From Actinomycetes bacterium (GTDB lineage Bacteria; Actinomycetota; Actinomycetes; Propionibacteriales; Propionibacteriaceae), in contig JAEZVO010000027.1 in assembly GCA_023443125.1 (NCBI GenBank), positions 11,012 to 75,011 of the forward strand: a DNA stretch of 64,000 nucleotides, in the 5' to 3' direction. Of this stretch, positions 26,950 to 34,251 are shown piece after piece. Under the pieces are notes generated by a model. It was not told the DNA's origin. It saw nothing but the letters and a program-made list of their open reading frames with translations, and did not search any database. The translations under genes and the position numbers were made by a program. How positions within the stretch are numbered: position 1 is the first letter of the stretch; each line of letters begins with the position of its first letter.

Positions 26950-28647
26950 ATGCCCACCACTTCCACCATCGACTTGCAACCCGGAACGCATCTGCGCCTG
27001 GAGGGAATCTCTAAGTCGTACCCGGACCGCCGGGTGCTCACCGACATCAATCTGAGCGTCAGCCAAGGCGAACGTCTAGCCCTCATCGGCGAAAACGGCG
27101 CGGGCAAATCCACATTGCTCCGCATCGTTGCTGGAGTCGAACAGCCCGATAGCGGTTCCGTGGAGTTTCCCGGACGCATCGGCCTATTGTGGCAGGAACC
27201 TCCCTTCACGCTGACGGATACCGTCGACGACGTGGTCGCGCAAGCACTATCTGCACCCAGAACCATCCTGAAGGAGTTCGACGCCGCCACCGCTGCGTTG
27301 GAAGGCGACGAGGCTTCCGCTGCGGAACGCTACGACCACGCGTTGGAGATGGCCACCCGGCACGACGTGTGGAACCTAGAACACCGAGCCCAGATCGTGC
27401 TCGACGGTGTCGGCCTATCGGGGCTGAGCGGCAGCCGTCGCGCAAGCGAGCTGTCCGGCGGGCAGCGCGCTCGCTTGCAGCTCGCCTGGCTGCTGCTGAG
27501 CCGACCAGACACGCTCCTGCTCGACGAGCCGACCAATCATCTCGACGACGCCGGCATCGACTTCCTCACCCAATCGCTGCTCGACTGGCCCGGGCCCGTG
27601 CTGTTCGCCAGCCACGATCGAGCGTTCATGGACGCCACCGCCAACGGCATCGTGGACCTCGACCCGGCACCCCAGCCTCATTCCCTGGTGAGCGAGGTTG
27701 CCATCGACGGCCCTACCACCGGCATCGGTGTAACCCGCCACACGGGCACGTTCAGCGAGTATCTCCTTGCCAGAGCATCGCTACGCGAGCGCTGGCAGCA
27801 GCAGTACGAGGCCGAACAGACTGAGCTCAAGGAGCTGGCACGCGCAGCTCGCGACAGTCACACCGTCGGACACGAAGGCGCAGCGCCCAGAACCGAGACC
27901 AGGATGGCGAAAAAGTTCTACGCCGATCGAAACGCGAGGGTGGTTGCCCGACGGGTGAATGACTTCACGCGTCGGTTCGAAGAGCTCAGCAACGAGCAAG
28001 TTCGGAAACCACCACGCGAACTCGAGTTCCAGGGCCTCGATGTGGGCCGGCGCAGCACGCGCAGTGCCCCGCCCGTACTCGTCGCTCTCTCGCGGGCCGG
28101 AGTCACTCATCGGCTCTCCCCCACCTCGCTCACCATCGGCAAGCATGACCGCTGGCTCGTTTCTGGACCGAACGGCGCGGGGAAGTCCACCCTGCTTGCG
28201 CTCCTCACAGGGGCGCTGCAACCAGATGCCGGTACCGTATCCAGATCCCGCTCTGCAACCGTCGGGATCTTGGCCCAGGAGGTTGCGCTGAACCCTGCAC
28301 CCACAGTGGAACAGCTCTACATCGACACGCTCGGAGTCGAATTGGCGGAGGAGGTTCCACTCACCAGCTTTGGACTCGTAGCACCCCAAGACTTGTCACG
28401 CACAGTCGGGCATCTGAGCACCGGGCAACAACGCCGCCTGGCGCTGGCCATGGTGCTGGCACGCTCGCCTGATCTATTGATTCTCGACGAACCCACCAAC
28501 CACTTCTCTCTGACGTTGACCACCGTGATCGAGGAACAGCTGCCCAGCTATCCTGGCGCCGTCGTCGTGGCAAGCCACGACCGGTGGCTGCGACGATCCT
28601 GGACCGGTCAGCGACTCGAGCTGGCTCCTACAAATTTATGTCTCTAG
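26950..28647 (+). CDS. ABC-F ATPase of the TlrC/VarM-like ribosome-protection type
   Basis: 565 residues with two ABC domains and no membrane segment. ABC1: Walker A GENGAGKST (about 48-56), signature LSGGQRARLQLA, Walker B LLLDEPTNHLDD. ABC2: Walker A SGPNGAGKST (about 408-417), signature LSTGQQRRLALA, Walker B LLILDEPTNHFS. The linker of about 80-100 residues (about 270-370) is long and charged, as in antibiotic-resistance members that dislodge macrolides, lincosamides or streptogramins from the ribosome, and the end GAVVVASHDRWLRRSW resembles TlrC. Whether it gives resistance, and to what, cannot be read from sequence; an intrinsic translational role is the alternative. Start: ATG at 26950 with a weak GAGG. 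Confidence 0.85.
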   Translation: MPTTSTIDLQPGTHLRLEGISKSYPDRRVLTDINLSVSQGERLALIGENGAGKSTLLRIVAGVEQPDSGSVEFPGRIGLLWQEPPFTLTDTVDDVVAQALSAPRTILKEFDAATAALEGDEASAAERYDHALEMATRHDVWNLEHRAQIVLDGVGLSGLSGSRRASELSGGQRARLQLAWLLLSRPDTLLLDEPTNHLDDAGIDFLTQSLLDWPGPVLFASHDRAFMDATANGIVDLDPAPQPHSLVSEVAIDGPTTGIGVTRHTGTFSEYLLARASLRERWQQQYEAEQTELKELARAARDSHTVGHEGAAPRTETRMAKKFYADRNARVVARRVNDFTRRFEELSNEQVRKPPRELEFQGLDVGRRSTRSAPPVLVALSRAGVTHRLSPTSLTIGKHDRWLVSGPNGAGKSTLLALLTGALQPDAGTVSRSRSATVGILAQEVALNPAPTVEQLYIDTLGVELAEEVPLTSFGLVAPQDLSRTVGHLSTGQQRRLALAMVLARSPDLLILDEPTNHFSLTLTTVIEEQLPSYPGAVVVASHDRWLRRSWTGQRLELAPTNLCL

Positions 28648-28660
28648 GAACAATCCAGAT

Positions 28661-29404
28661 CTATCGACGGTGCTTCGGGCGTCGGCGTGAGGGCGTCACC
28701 GCAGTAGATTCTAGGAACGGAGGGGTTTGCCAGACCTGCGAGAAAGCCTCAAGGCATTGGGTGGCTCGAATGCGGTTCGCCGGAGCCGTCAGCGACCAAG
28801 CTTCGGCCGAATCCATCAGGCACTGCACGACATGATTCAGGTTTGATCGCATCGACTTGCTCGGCTCCGGTTCGAGCCCGGTAGGGCCACCACATGCCAA
28901 CAGCGTTACTGCATCCTGCAAATGTCTTACTGGATTCACGCTAGGAACCTGATGAGCCGCTCCTTTCAATGAGATTGCTGAGGGCAGGTCGGGAATATGA
29001 ATTCTCACGCCGTTGTTGAGTTCATACTCGATCGTTCGCTTCAAGGCAGAACCAGATCCCGGAACTCGTACGATGTCCCTGCCCATGTATCGAGATCTCC
29101 TTGATTGCCGATCAGTAACCATGAGATCAACGATCTCGATGCCGCGAACAAAGCGATGAAATGGCGCGTCCACATCGATCGGCTCATGCGGAACGAACCC
29201 TACATTGATGAGCGCCTGCGCATGCATGGCATAGGACCCTGTGTGGAGTTTCACAACAATGTCTGTGTCATCCGTGGGACGGAGATGAGTGATTCCAGCC
29301 ATCTGCGCATGACAGTGCACCATGAGACCCCCTACCAGGATCCAGGTGTCGGGATCCACAATGGCAGCGACCTCTGCCAGTAGGGATAACGGATCAGAGC
29401 GCAC
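28661..29404 (-). CDS. Nucleotidyltransferase-fold protein, putative toxin (AbiEii-like)
   Basis: 247 residues from the GTG at 29404, which has GAGGAG 8 bases upstream and overlaps the helix-turn-helix gene by 11 bases. The nucleotidyltransferase signature is present near the N-terminus: ILVGGLMVHCHA (the G-G/S motif) and about 20 residues later PTDDTDIVV, giving the paired acidic residues (D-x-D type). The central part has GIEIVDLMVTDR, a possible third acidic residue. The C-terminal part is helical. In AbiE/MenT-type systems such proteins modify tRNA ends and are held in check by the adjacent regulator. G+C content here is clearly below the neighbours, suggesting transfer. The toxin role is inference; closer family not recognised. 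Confidence 0.65.
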   Translation of the reverse strand: MRSDPLSLLAEVAAIVDPDTWILVGGLMVHCHAQMAGITHLRPTDDTDIVVKLHTGSYAMHAQALINVGFVPHEPIDVDAPFHRFVRGIEIVDLMVTDRQSRRSRYMGRDIVRVPGSGSALKRTIEYELNNGVRIHIPDLPSAISLKGAAHQVPSVNPVRHLQDAVTLLACGGPTGLEPEPSKSMRSNLNHVVQCLMDSAEAWSLTAPANRIRATQCLEAFSQVWQTPPFLESTAVTPSRRRPKHRR

Positions 29405-30020
29405 GCGCCAGCTCCTCAAGGTTACGAGCAGCAGCTGCAGACTCTCGAGCATCACCGAGGACATAGACATCGATGAGTTGCCGAGCCCAACGGTCGTCCC
29501 GTTGTCGTTCGATAACGACGAGGTCCCCATCCGGATCGGCAATCACAGGTTGAGCGGATTCGAACTGATCGAGTGAATCAACTTGGGCGAAATGCATCCA
29601 CGAATCTCCTGGAATAATGCCCAACTCGGTGAGATCCACCGCGCTCGGCCCAATGCGCGGGACGTCTACTTGGCCAAGCATCCTGTACCTGGCCCAAGTA
29701 CCTGGCCAAGACGAGGACGCGATCTGGTGCGCAGACATTTCACGCAATGCCGACCGGAGTCTGGACCGTTCAGCTGGTGAGATCGATACATCTCGCTCAT
29801 TCGAGAGCATGCTGATGGCAGCGTCGCGTATCCTGGCTGACCATTTTCGCCCTCGGAACGTTGTCCGAATCCAAGCTTGCACAGCAAGATCGTCCGTTGT
29901 TACCTGCCGTCCAATGAGTCGAGCCATGCCTAGGTGACCACTCTTCAATGCCCGTTGCACAGTTCGAGGTGCTACTCCGGCAATCTGTGCGGCACCCGCC
30001 ACCGTCATCTCCATACACAT
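29394..30020 (-). CDS. Helix-turn-helix protein, putative antitoxin/autoregulator
   Basis: 208 residues if begun at the first ATG (30020); ATG codons at 30014 and 30008 are also in frame, the last giving MTVAGAAQIAGVAPRTVQRA. An excisionase/MerR-like helix-turn-helix occupies about residues 5-55 (AAQIAGVAPRTVQRALKSGHL). The remainder is a basic helix region and a C-terminal domain with VDLTELGIIPGD and a final helix AAAARNLEELARAL. It is not a recognisable AbiEi. It overlaps the nucleotidyltransferase gene and is preceded by a TTGACA -35 box and a short palindrome, as expected of a self-regulating antitoxin. Function otherwise unknown. Confidence 0.65.
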   Translation of the reverse strand: MCMEMTVAGAAQIAGVAPRTVQRALKSGHLGMARLIGRQVTTDDLAVQAWIRTTFRGRKWSARIRDAAISMLSNERDVSISPAERSRLRSALREMSAHQIASSSWPGTWARYRMLGQVDVPRIGPSAVDLTELGIIPGDSWMHFAQVDSLDQFESAQPVIADPDGDLVVIERQRDDRWARQLIDVYVLGDARESAAAARNLEELARAL

Positions 30021-30023
30021 AAC

Positions 30024-30049
30024 GTCGCATGAGCGACATATTGTGTCAA
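30024..30049 (-). promoter_or_regulatory. Promoter region with palindrome upstream of the HTH gene
   Basis: A consensus -35 TTGACA on the minus strand (30049-30044) and, within the spacer, the inverted repeat GTCGC-ATGA-GCGAC (30024-30037). No clear -10 hexamer is found; with normal spacing it would be GACGTT at 30026-30021, making the transcript leaderless or nearly so. The palindrome is a plausible operator for the HTH protein. Confidence 0.4.
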
Positions 30050-30120
30050 CCTAAGGTTCTCACCAAGCTCGGCTCTAGGCCGCTATGTCAGCTGAACTCC
30101 CTGCCGGCCCAATGCGAAAA

Positions 30121-30163
30121 GACATGTGTGGCGCAGGGCGTAGTTCCCTGCGCCACACACGTC
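30121..30163 (-). terminator. Terminator of the nrdR-nrdJ operon
   Basis: 18-bp stem (arms 30121-30138 and 30146-30163, one G-U pair), 7-base loop, followed on the minus strand by TTTT. It lies 11 bases after the nrdJ stop. Confidence 0.9.
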
Positions 30164-30173
30164 TCACGTCGGC

Positions 30174-33026
30174 TTAGCTGCAGCCGCTGGTGGCGCCGCA
30201 GCCTTCACAGGCGTAGCAGGAACCCGACGGACGCATCTTGGTGCCGCAGGTCATGCACAGCGGCGCGTCGATGGCGTGTCCCGTCATGTTCTCTAGCAGT
30301 TCCGCTGTCGTGTGGGCGTCGATGAGCGACGGTTGGCGAGCGCCGTCGACGTCGAAGTTGTCGGCGTCGTCGTTGCGCAGCTGCTCATACTCGGGCAGCG
30401 AGGACTCATCCTCTTCCGAAACGTATTCGCCGGTCTCGACGTACCGGGCACGCTCGGCCGCAGTGTAGATGCCCAGCTCAGAACGGTCATCGAAGTCGAG
30501 GTAATCGAGCGCGAGACGACGGAAGATGTAATCCATGATGGACTGCGCAATACGGATGTCCTGGTCGTCGGTCATGCCGGCAGGCTCGAACTTCAAGTTG
30601 GTGAACTTCTGCACGAAGCTCTCCAGCGGCACGCCGTACTGGAGACCGATGGATACCGCGATCGAGAACGCATCCATGACGCCTGAGAGCGTCGAGCCCT
30701 GCTTACCCAAGCGGAGGAAGACCTCGCCAATACGGCCGTCTTCGTACGACGACGACGTCATGTAGCCCTCAGCACCGCTTACGGAGAAGCTCGTGGTGCG
30801 CGACGTTCGCGACTTCGGCAGGCGTTCCCGCTTCGGGCGGTACACCACCTTTTCGACGACCTTCTCTTCCACTTCCTTGGCGGATTCGCTCTGCTTCTTG
30901 CCGTCTGAGAGCGGCTGGCCCACCTTGCAGTTGTCGCGGTACACAGCCAGCGCCTTGAGCCCCAGCTTCCAGCCCTGCATGTACACGTCGGCGATGTCTT
31001 CGACGGTGGCCGACTCGGGGAGGTTTACCGTCTTAGAGATGGCGCCGGAGAGGAACGGCTGGACCGCAGCCATCATGCGCACGTGACCCATGGGCTTGAT
31101 GGAGCGTTGCCCCATCGCGGTATCGAAGACTTCGTAATGGCGTTCCTCGAGGTGCGGAGCGCCAATGACGTGACCATGTTCGGAGATGAAGTCGACGATC
31201 TCGGTGATCTGCGTCTCGTCGTAGCCGAACTTCTGCAGCGCCCTCGGGATGGTCTGGTTCACGATCTGCATTGAACCGCCGCCGACAAGCTTCTTGAACT
31301 TCACCAGGGAGAAGTCGGGCTCGATGCCGGTGGTGTCACAGTCCATCATGAAGCCGATGGTGCCGGTGGGAGCCAGCAGTGAGGCCTGTGCGTTGCGGAA
31401 GCCATCGGCCGCGCCGAGTTCGATCACCTTCGCCCACTCGCGAGACGCAGCGGCGTGGATGCCCTGGTCTTCTGGCATCGGCTTGAAGCTCTCGTTGGCA
31501 GCCTGGTGCTTGCGCATGACTTGCTGGTGCGCACCGGCGTTCTCTTCGTACCCGGCGTATGGGCCAACCACTGCGGCGAGTTCCGCCGAGCGTCGGTACG
31601 ACGCGGCGGTCATCAACGACGTGATCGCTGCGGCCGTCGAGCGGCCACCCTCGGTGTCGTAACCCTTGCCGGTGGCCATGAGCAGCGCGCCGAGGTTGGC
31701 GTACCCGATGCCGAGCTGGCGGAAGTTTCGCGTCGTCTCACCAATGGCCTGCGTCGGGAAATCCGCGAAGCAGATGGAGATATCCATGGCGGTGAAGATG
31801 AGCTCTACGGCCTTCACGAAGTGCTCAATGTCGAACGTGCCGTCGGTGTTCAGGAACTTCAGCAGGTTCAGGGATGCGAGGTTGCAGGAGCTGTTGTCCA
31901 GGCTCATGTACTCCGAGCAGGGGTTGGACGCCGTGATCCGACCCGTAACCGGGTTGGTGTGCCAGGCGTTAATGGTGTCGTCGTACTGGATGCCCGGGTC
32001 AGCGCACTCCCACGCCGCCTTGGCGATCTTCTCGAACAGCTCCTTGGCATCCACTTCTTCGATGACTTCACCAGTGTGACGAGCCTTGAGACCGAACTTG
32101 CCTCCGGCTTCGACTGCCCGCATGAACTCATCGTTGACGCGCACCGAGTTATTGGCGTTTTGGTACTGCACCGACGTGATGTCTTTGCCACCGAGATCCA
32201 TGTCGAAGCCTGCATCACGTAGCGCGCGGATCTTGTCTTCCTCGCGAGCCTTCGTCTCGACGAACTCCTCGATGTCAGGGTGGTCGACGTCGAGCACCAC
32301 CATCTTCGCTGCCCGACGGGTAGCGCCGCCCGACTTGATGGTGCCGGCGGATGCGTCTGCACCGCGCATGAAGGACACCGGGCCGGACGCGGTGCCGCCG
32401 GAGCTCAGCAGCTCCTTCGAGGAGCGGATGCGGGAGAGGTTGAGGCCAGCGCCGGAGCCTCCCTTGAAGATGAATCCCTCTTCCTTGTACCAGTTGAGGA
32501 TGGATTCCATGGAGTCGTCGACGGAGAGGATGAAGCAGGCGCTCACCTGCTGCGGCGATGAGGTGCCGACGTTGAACCACACGGGAGAGTTGAAAGCAAA
32601 GATCTGGTTCAGGAGCATCCAGGTGAGTTCTTCTTCGAAGATCGTGGCGTCGTCTTCGGTGGCGAAGTAGCCGAACTCACGGCCAGCTTCGACGTACTTG
32701 CCGACGACGCGGTCGATCAGCGTCTTGAGGCTGGCTTCACGCTGCGCAGTGCCTACGGCTCCGCGGAAGTACTTGGTGGTGACGATGGTGGAGGCGTTGA
32801 TACTCCACGCCTTGGGGAATTCGACACCATGCTGTTCGAAGACGGTCTCGCCCGTCTTCCAGTTGGTCTGCACGACGTCGCGCAGCTCCCACTCTTGCTC
32901 GTCGTAGGGATGCACACCCTCTGTGGTGAATACTCGCTCGATCGTGAGGCCGCTGGGCGCCTTCTTCGTCGCGCGTGCTTTGCCTGCTGTACGCCCGCTG
33001 GCGCCTTTGGTGGCGTTCGCCGTCAT
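30174..33026 (-). CDS. nrdJ: Adenosylcobalamin-dependent ribonucleotide reductase, class II
   Basis: 950-residue class II enzyme that makes deoxyribonucleotides with adenosylcobalamin as radical source, independent of oxygen. Motifs: the first redox Cys in SACFILSVDDSME, the active-site C-x-E in NPCSEYMSLDNSSCNLASLN, and the phosphate loop APTGTIGFMMDCDTTGIEPD. The C-terminus carries a Cys-rich tail (CMTCGTKM...CYACEGCGATSGC) that reduces the active-site disulfide and may bind zinc. The N-terminal 25 residues are a basic, disordered leader. Start: ATG at 33026 with GGGAGAG upstream, 15 bases after nrdR. It implies B12 synthesis or uptake. No cobalamin riboswitch is seen upstream; control is probably by NrdR. 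Confidence 0.95.
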   Translation of the reverse strand: MTANATKGASGRTAGKARATKKAPSGLTIERVFTTEGVHPYDEQEWELRDVVQTNWKTGETVFEQHGVEFPKAWSINASTIVTTKYFRGAVGTAQREASLKTLIDRVVGKYVEAGREFGYFATEDDATIFEEELTWMLLNQIFAFNSPVWFNVGTSSPQQVSACFILSVDDSMESILNWYKEEGFIFKGGSGAGLNLSRIRSSKELLSSGGTASGPVSFMRGADASAGTIKSGGATRRAAKMVVLDVDHPDIEEFVETKAREEDKIRALRDAGFDMDLGGKDITSVQYQNANNSVRVNDEFMRAVEAGGKFGLKARHTGEVIEEVDAKELFEKIAKAAWECADPGIQYDDTINAWHTNPVTGRITASNPCSEYMSLDNSSCNLASLNLLKFLNTDGTFDIEHFVKAVELIFTAMDISICFADFPTQAIGETTRNFRQLGIGYANLGALLMATGKGYDTEGGRSTAAAITSLMTAASYRRSAELAAVVGPYAGYEENAGAHQQVMRKHQAANESFKPMPEDQGIHAAASREWAKVIELGAADGFRNAQASLLAPTGTIGFMMDCDTTGIEPDFSLVKFKKLVGGGSMQIVNQTIPRALQKFGYDETQITEIVDFISEHGHVIGAPHLEERHYEVFDTAMGQRSIKPMGHVRMMAAVQPFLSGAISKTVNLPESATVEDIADVYMQGWKLGLKALAVYRDNCKVGQPLSDGKKQSESAKEVEEKVVEKVVYRPKRERLPKSRTSRTTSFSVSGAEGYMTSSSYEDGRIGEVFLRLGKQGSTLSGVMDAFSIAVSIGLQYGVPLESFVQKFTNLKFEPAGMTDDQDIRIAQSIMDYIFRRLALDYLDFDDRSELGIYTAAERARYVETGEYVSEEDESSLPEYEQLRNDDADNFDVDGARQPSLIDAHTTAELLENMTGHAIDAPLCMTCGTKMRPSGSCYACEGCGATSGCS

Positions 33027-33041
33027 CTCTTACTCTCCCAA

Positions 33042-33566
33042 TTAACCGATGAGTGGTTCTTGCATCGTGCCCCGGTGCTGTCTCCCGGAGCGGTGTGGTG
33101 TCGAGCCCTTCTGCTGGTCGGGCTCGACCTCGTTCATGTCGTCGATCTCGCGCACAAAATCGTCGACGGATTCGAAATTCTTGTAGACGGACGCAAACCG
33201 CAGGTAGGCCACGGAATCAAGCCGTGCCAACGGGCCAAGGATGGCCACGCCTACCTGCTCTGCCGGAATCTCAGCGACCCCTGCAGAACGAAGATTCTCT
33301 TCCACTTCTTGTCCGAGCGCCGCAAGTTGATCAGGTGTGACGGGCCGGCCCTGGCAAGCCTTGGACACGCCTTTGATGACCTTCTCGCGGCTGAATGGCT
33401 CGATCACCCCGGAACGCTTCACCACTGTCAGGACTACCTGTTCCAGCGTGGTGAATTTCCTGTCGCATGCGACGCAGGTGCGGCGTCGACGAATTGCAGA
33501 GCCGTCCTCTGTTGCACGCGAATCTGACACTCGGGTGTCAGCGTTACGGCAGAACGGGCAGTGCAC
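33042..33566 (-). CDS. nrdR: Transcriptional repressor NrdR
   Basis: 174-residue ATP-cone repressor that senses ATP/dATP and represses ribonucleotide reductase genes. N-terminal zinc ribbon: CPFC near the start and CVACDRKF (Cys pairs about residues 3-6 and 31-34), then the ATP-cone [20 protein letters not shown] (about 49-135). The C-terminal tail [20 protein letters not shown] extends a little beyond the usual length. Start: GTG at 33566 (V-H-C-P-F-C, the family N-terminus) with GGAAGG upstream. It is the first gene of the operon with nrdJ, and two NrdR-box-like sites with a fitting promoter lie upstream. Confidence 0.95.
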   Translation of the reverse strand: MHCPFCRNADTRVSDSRATEDGSAIRRRRTCVACDRKFTTLEQVVLTVVKRSGVIEPFSREKVIKGVSKACQGRPVTPDQLAALGQEVEENLRSAGVAEIPAEQVGVAILGPLARLDSVAYLRFASVYKNFESVDDFVREIDDMNEVEPDQQKGSTPHRSGRQHRGTMQEPLIG

Positions 33567-33627
33567 TTCGAGGACCTTCCAGCGTGATCGGGCGACCCAG
33601 CCAATTACACCCGACACCCCCCGAAAA

Positions 33628-33643
33628 ACACAAGCCCTTGGGG
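33628..33643 (-). promoter_or_regulatory. NrdR box 1 (degenerate)
   Basis: ACACAAGCCCTTGGGG. Compared with the consensus ACACTATATATAGTGT, the outer ACAC, the A at position 6 and T, T, G at 11-13 fit, while the centre is G/C. Its start is exactly 32 bp from that of box 2. Confidence 0.4.
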
Positions 33644-33659
33644 AATGACGTCGGCGTAA

Positions 33660-33675
33660 CTACTAGATATAGGGG
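33660..33675 (-). promoter_or_regulatory. NrdR box 2
   Basis: CTACTAGATATAGGGG, matching the core CTATATATAG of the NrdR box with one change. It covers the predicted transcript start of nrdR-nrdJ. Confidence 0.6.
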
Positions 33676-33677
33676 GT

Positions 33678-33706
33678 ACGCTACGCAGCAACTAGGAGAA
33701 GGTCAA
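33678..33706 (-). promoter_or_regulatory. Promoter of nrdR-nrdJ
   Basis: Minus-strand TTGACC (33706-33701), 17 bases, TAGCGT (33683-33678). The start is expected near 33671, inside NrdR box 2. Confidence 0.55.
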
Positions 33707-33725
33707 CAACGACGCGCGGGGCAGT

Positions 33726-34055
33726 TCAGGGCTCGACGTGCGCCCATGCGGCCGCATCGGAAGCATCCGGCGTAGCGTGGACATCGACAACCGCAGACAC
33801 ATATCCGGCGACTCCAACGACGCCACCTGCAACGGCAATGACGCCAATAGCGAGCGCCTTCATGCGCATACCCAGCCTATGCGCCATCGCTACCGCAGGG
33901 CGCACCTTAGGGCGCTCAACGACACACGACCTCACCGACGGGCGAGCGAGCCCGTGGGTGGCACGTCGGGGGTGCGCCTCGACCGCACGGAGTTCTGGAC
34001 GCCCAGCGTGGGCATGCGAGCGGCGGGAGGAAGTGCTCTTCATTGCGGTGGTCAC
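33726..34055 (-). CDS. Small SOS-controlled single-pass membrane protein (positional ChiZ/DivS)
   Basis: 109 residues from the GTG at 34055, which has AAGGAG 6 bases upstream. Residues 1-63 are strongly basic (Arg/His/Lys) and should stay in the cytosol. Residues about 64-86 (MKALAIGVIAVAGGVVGVAGYV) form one membrane helix, and about 23 residues (DVHATPDASDAAAWAHVEP at the end) lie outside. In Mycobacterium (Rv2719c/ChiZ) and Corynebacterium (DivS) the gene between lexA and nrdR encodes a damage-induced cell-division suppressor with a LysM domain; this protein has the same place and topology but no LysM domain. Two LexA boxes flank its promoter. A division-inhibitor role is inference; homology to ChiZ/DivS is not evident beyond position. 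Confidence 0.7.
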   Translation of the reverse strand: MTTAMKSTSSRRSHAHAGRPELRAVEAHPRRATHGLARPSVRSCVVERPKVRPAVAMAHRLGMRMKALAIGVIAVAGGVVGVAGYVSAVVDVHATPDASDAAAWAHVEP

Positions 34056-34074
34056 GGCGACTCCTTACGGTACT

Positions 34075-34090
34075 TCAAACGTTTGTTCGA
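34075..34090 (-). promoter_or_regulatory. LexA box (at the start site of the small membrane gene)
   Basis: TCAAACGTTTGTTCGA, one mismatch to TCGAAC-N4-GTTCGA. It lies immediately after the -10 element, over the predicted transcript start. Confidence 0.75.
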
Positions 34091-34094
34091 TTAG

Positions 34095-34123
34095 ATCGTA
34101 ACCGATCTATGCGAGGTATGCAA
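34095..34123 (-). promoter_or_regulatory. Sigma-A promoter of the small SOS membrane gene
   Basis: Minus-strand TTGCAT (34123-34118), exactly 17 bases, TACGAT (34100-34095). The -35 element lies inside one LexA box and the start site inside the other. Confidence 0.65.
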
Positions 34124-34134
34124 CACATGTTCGA
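34119..34134 (-). promoter_or_regulatory. LexA box (over the -35 element)
   Basis: TGCAACACATGTTCGA on the plus strand: one perfect half (GTTCGA) and one half with two changes. It overlaps the -35 element TTGCAT. Confidence 0.55.
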
Positions 34135-34160
34135 TAGAGTGCGTTTCCTCGACGCTGGAA

Positions 34161-34183
34161 ACTTCACCAGAGACCTCTGACAA
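34161..34183 (-). promoter_or_regulatory. PafBC-like motif upstream of the small SOS gene (weak)
   Basis: Minus-strand TTGTCAGAG (the same 9-mer as at uvrD2), 8 bases, TGAAGT. The hexamer lacks the A at position 2, so promoter activity is doubtful. Confidence 0.25.
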
Positions 34184-34227
34184 AACTGCCGAATCAACGA
34201 CACGCCAACCGAAACCCGGCGTCGTTT

Positions 34228-34244
34228 TCGAACATGTGTAGGGT
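34228..34244 (+). promoter_or_regulatory. lexA operator half-site overlapping a leaderless -10 element
   Basis: TCGAACATGTGTAGGG has a perfect left LexA half (TCGAAC) and a lost right half. TAGGGT (34239-34244) lies exactly 7 bases before the lexA ATG and there is no good ribosome binding site, so the message is probably leaderless. Confidence 0.5.
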
Positions 34245-34251
34245 ATGTGGC

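Noticed and set aside
29669..29709. Three near copies of TGGCC(C)AAG inside the HTH gene
   Set aside because: Short, irregularly spaced and inside a coding region; I see no functional meaning.
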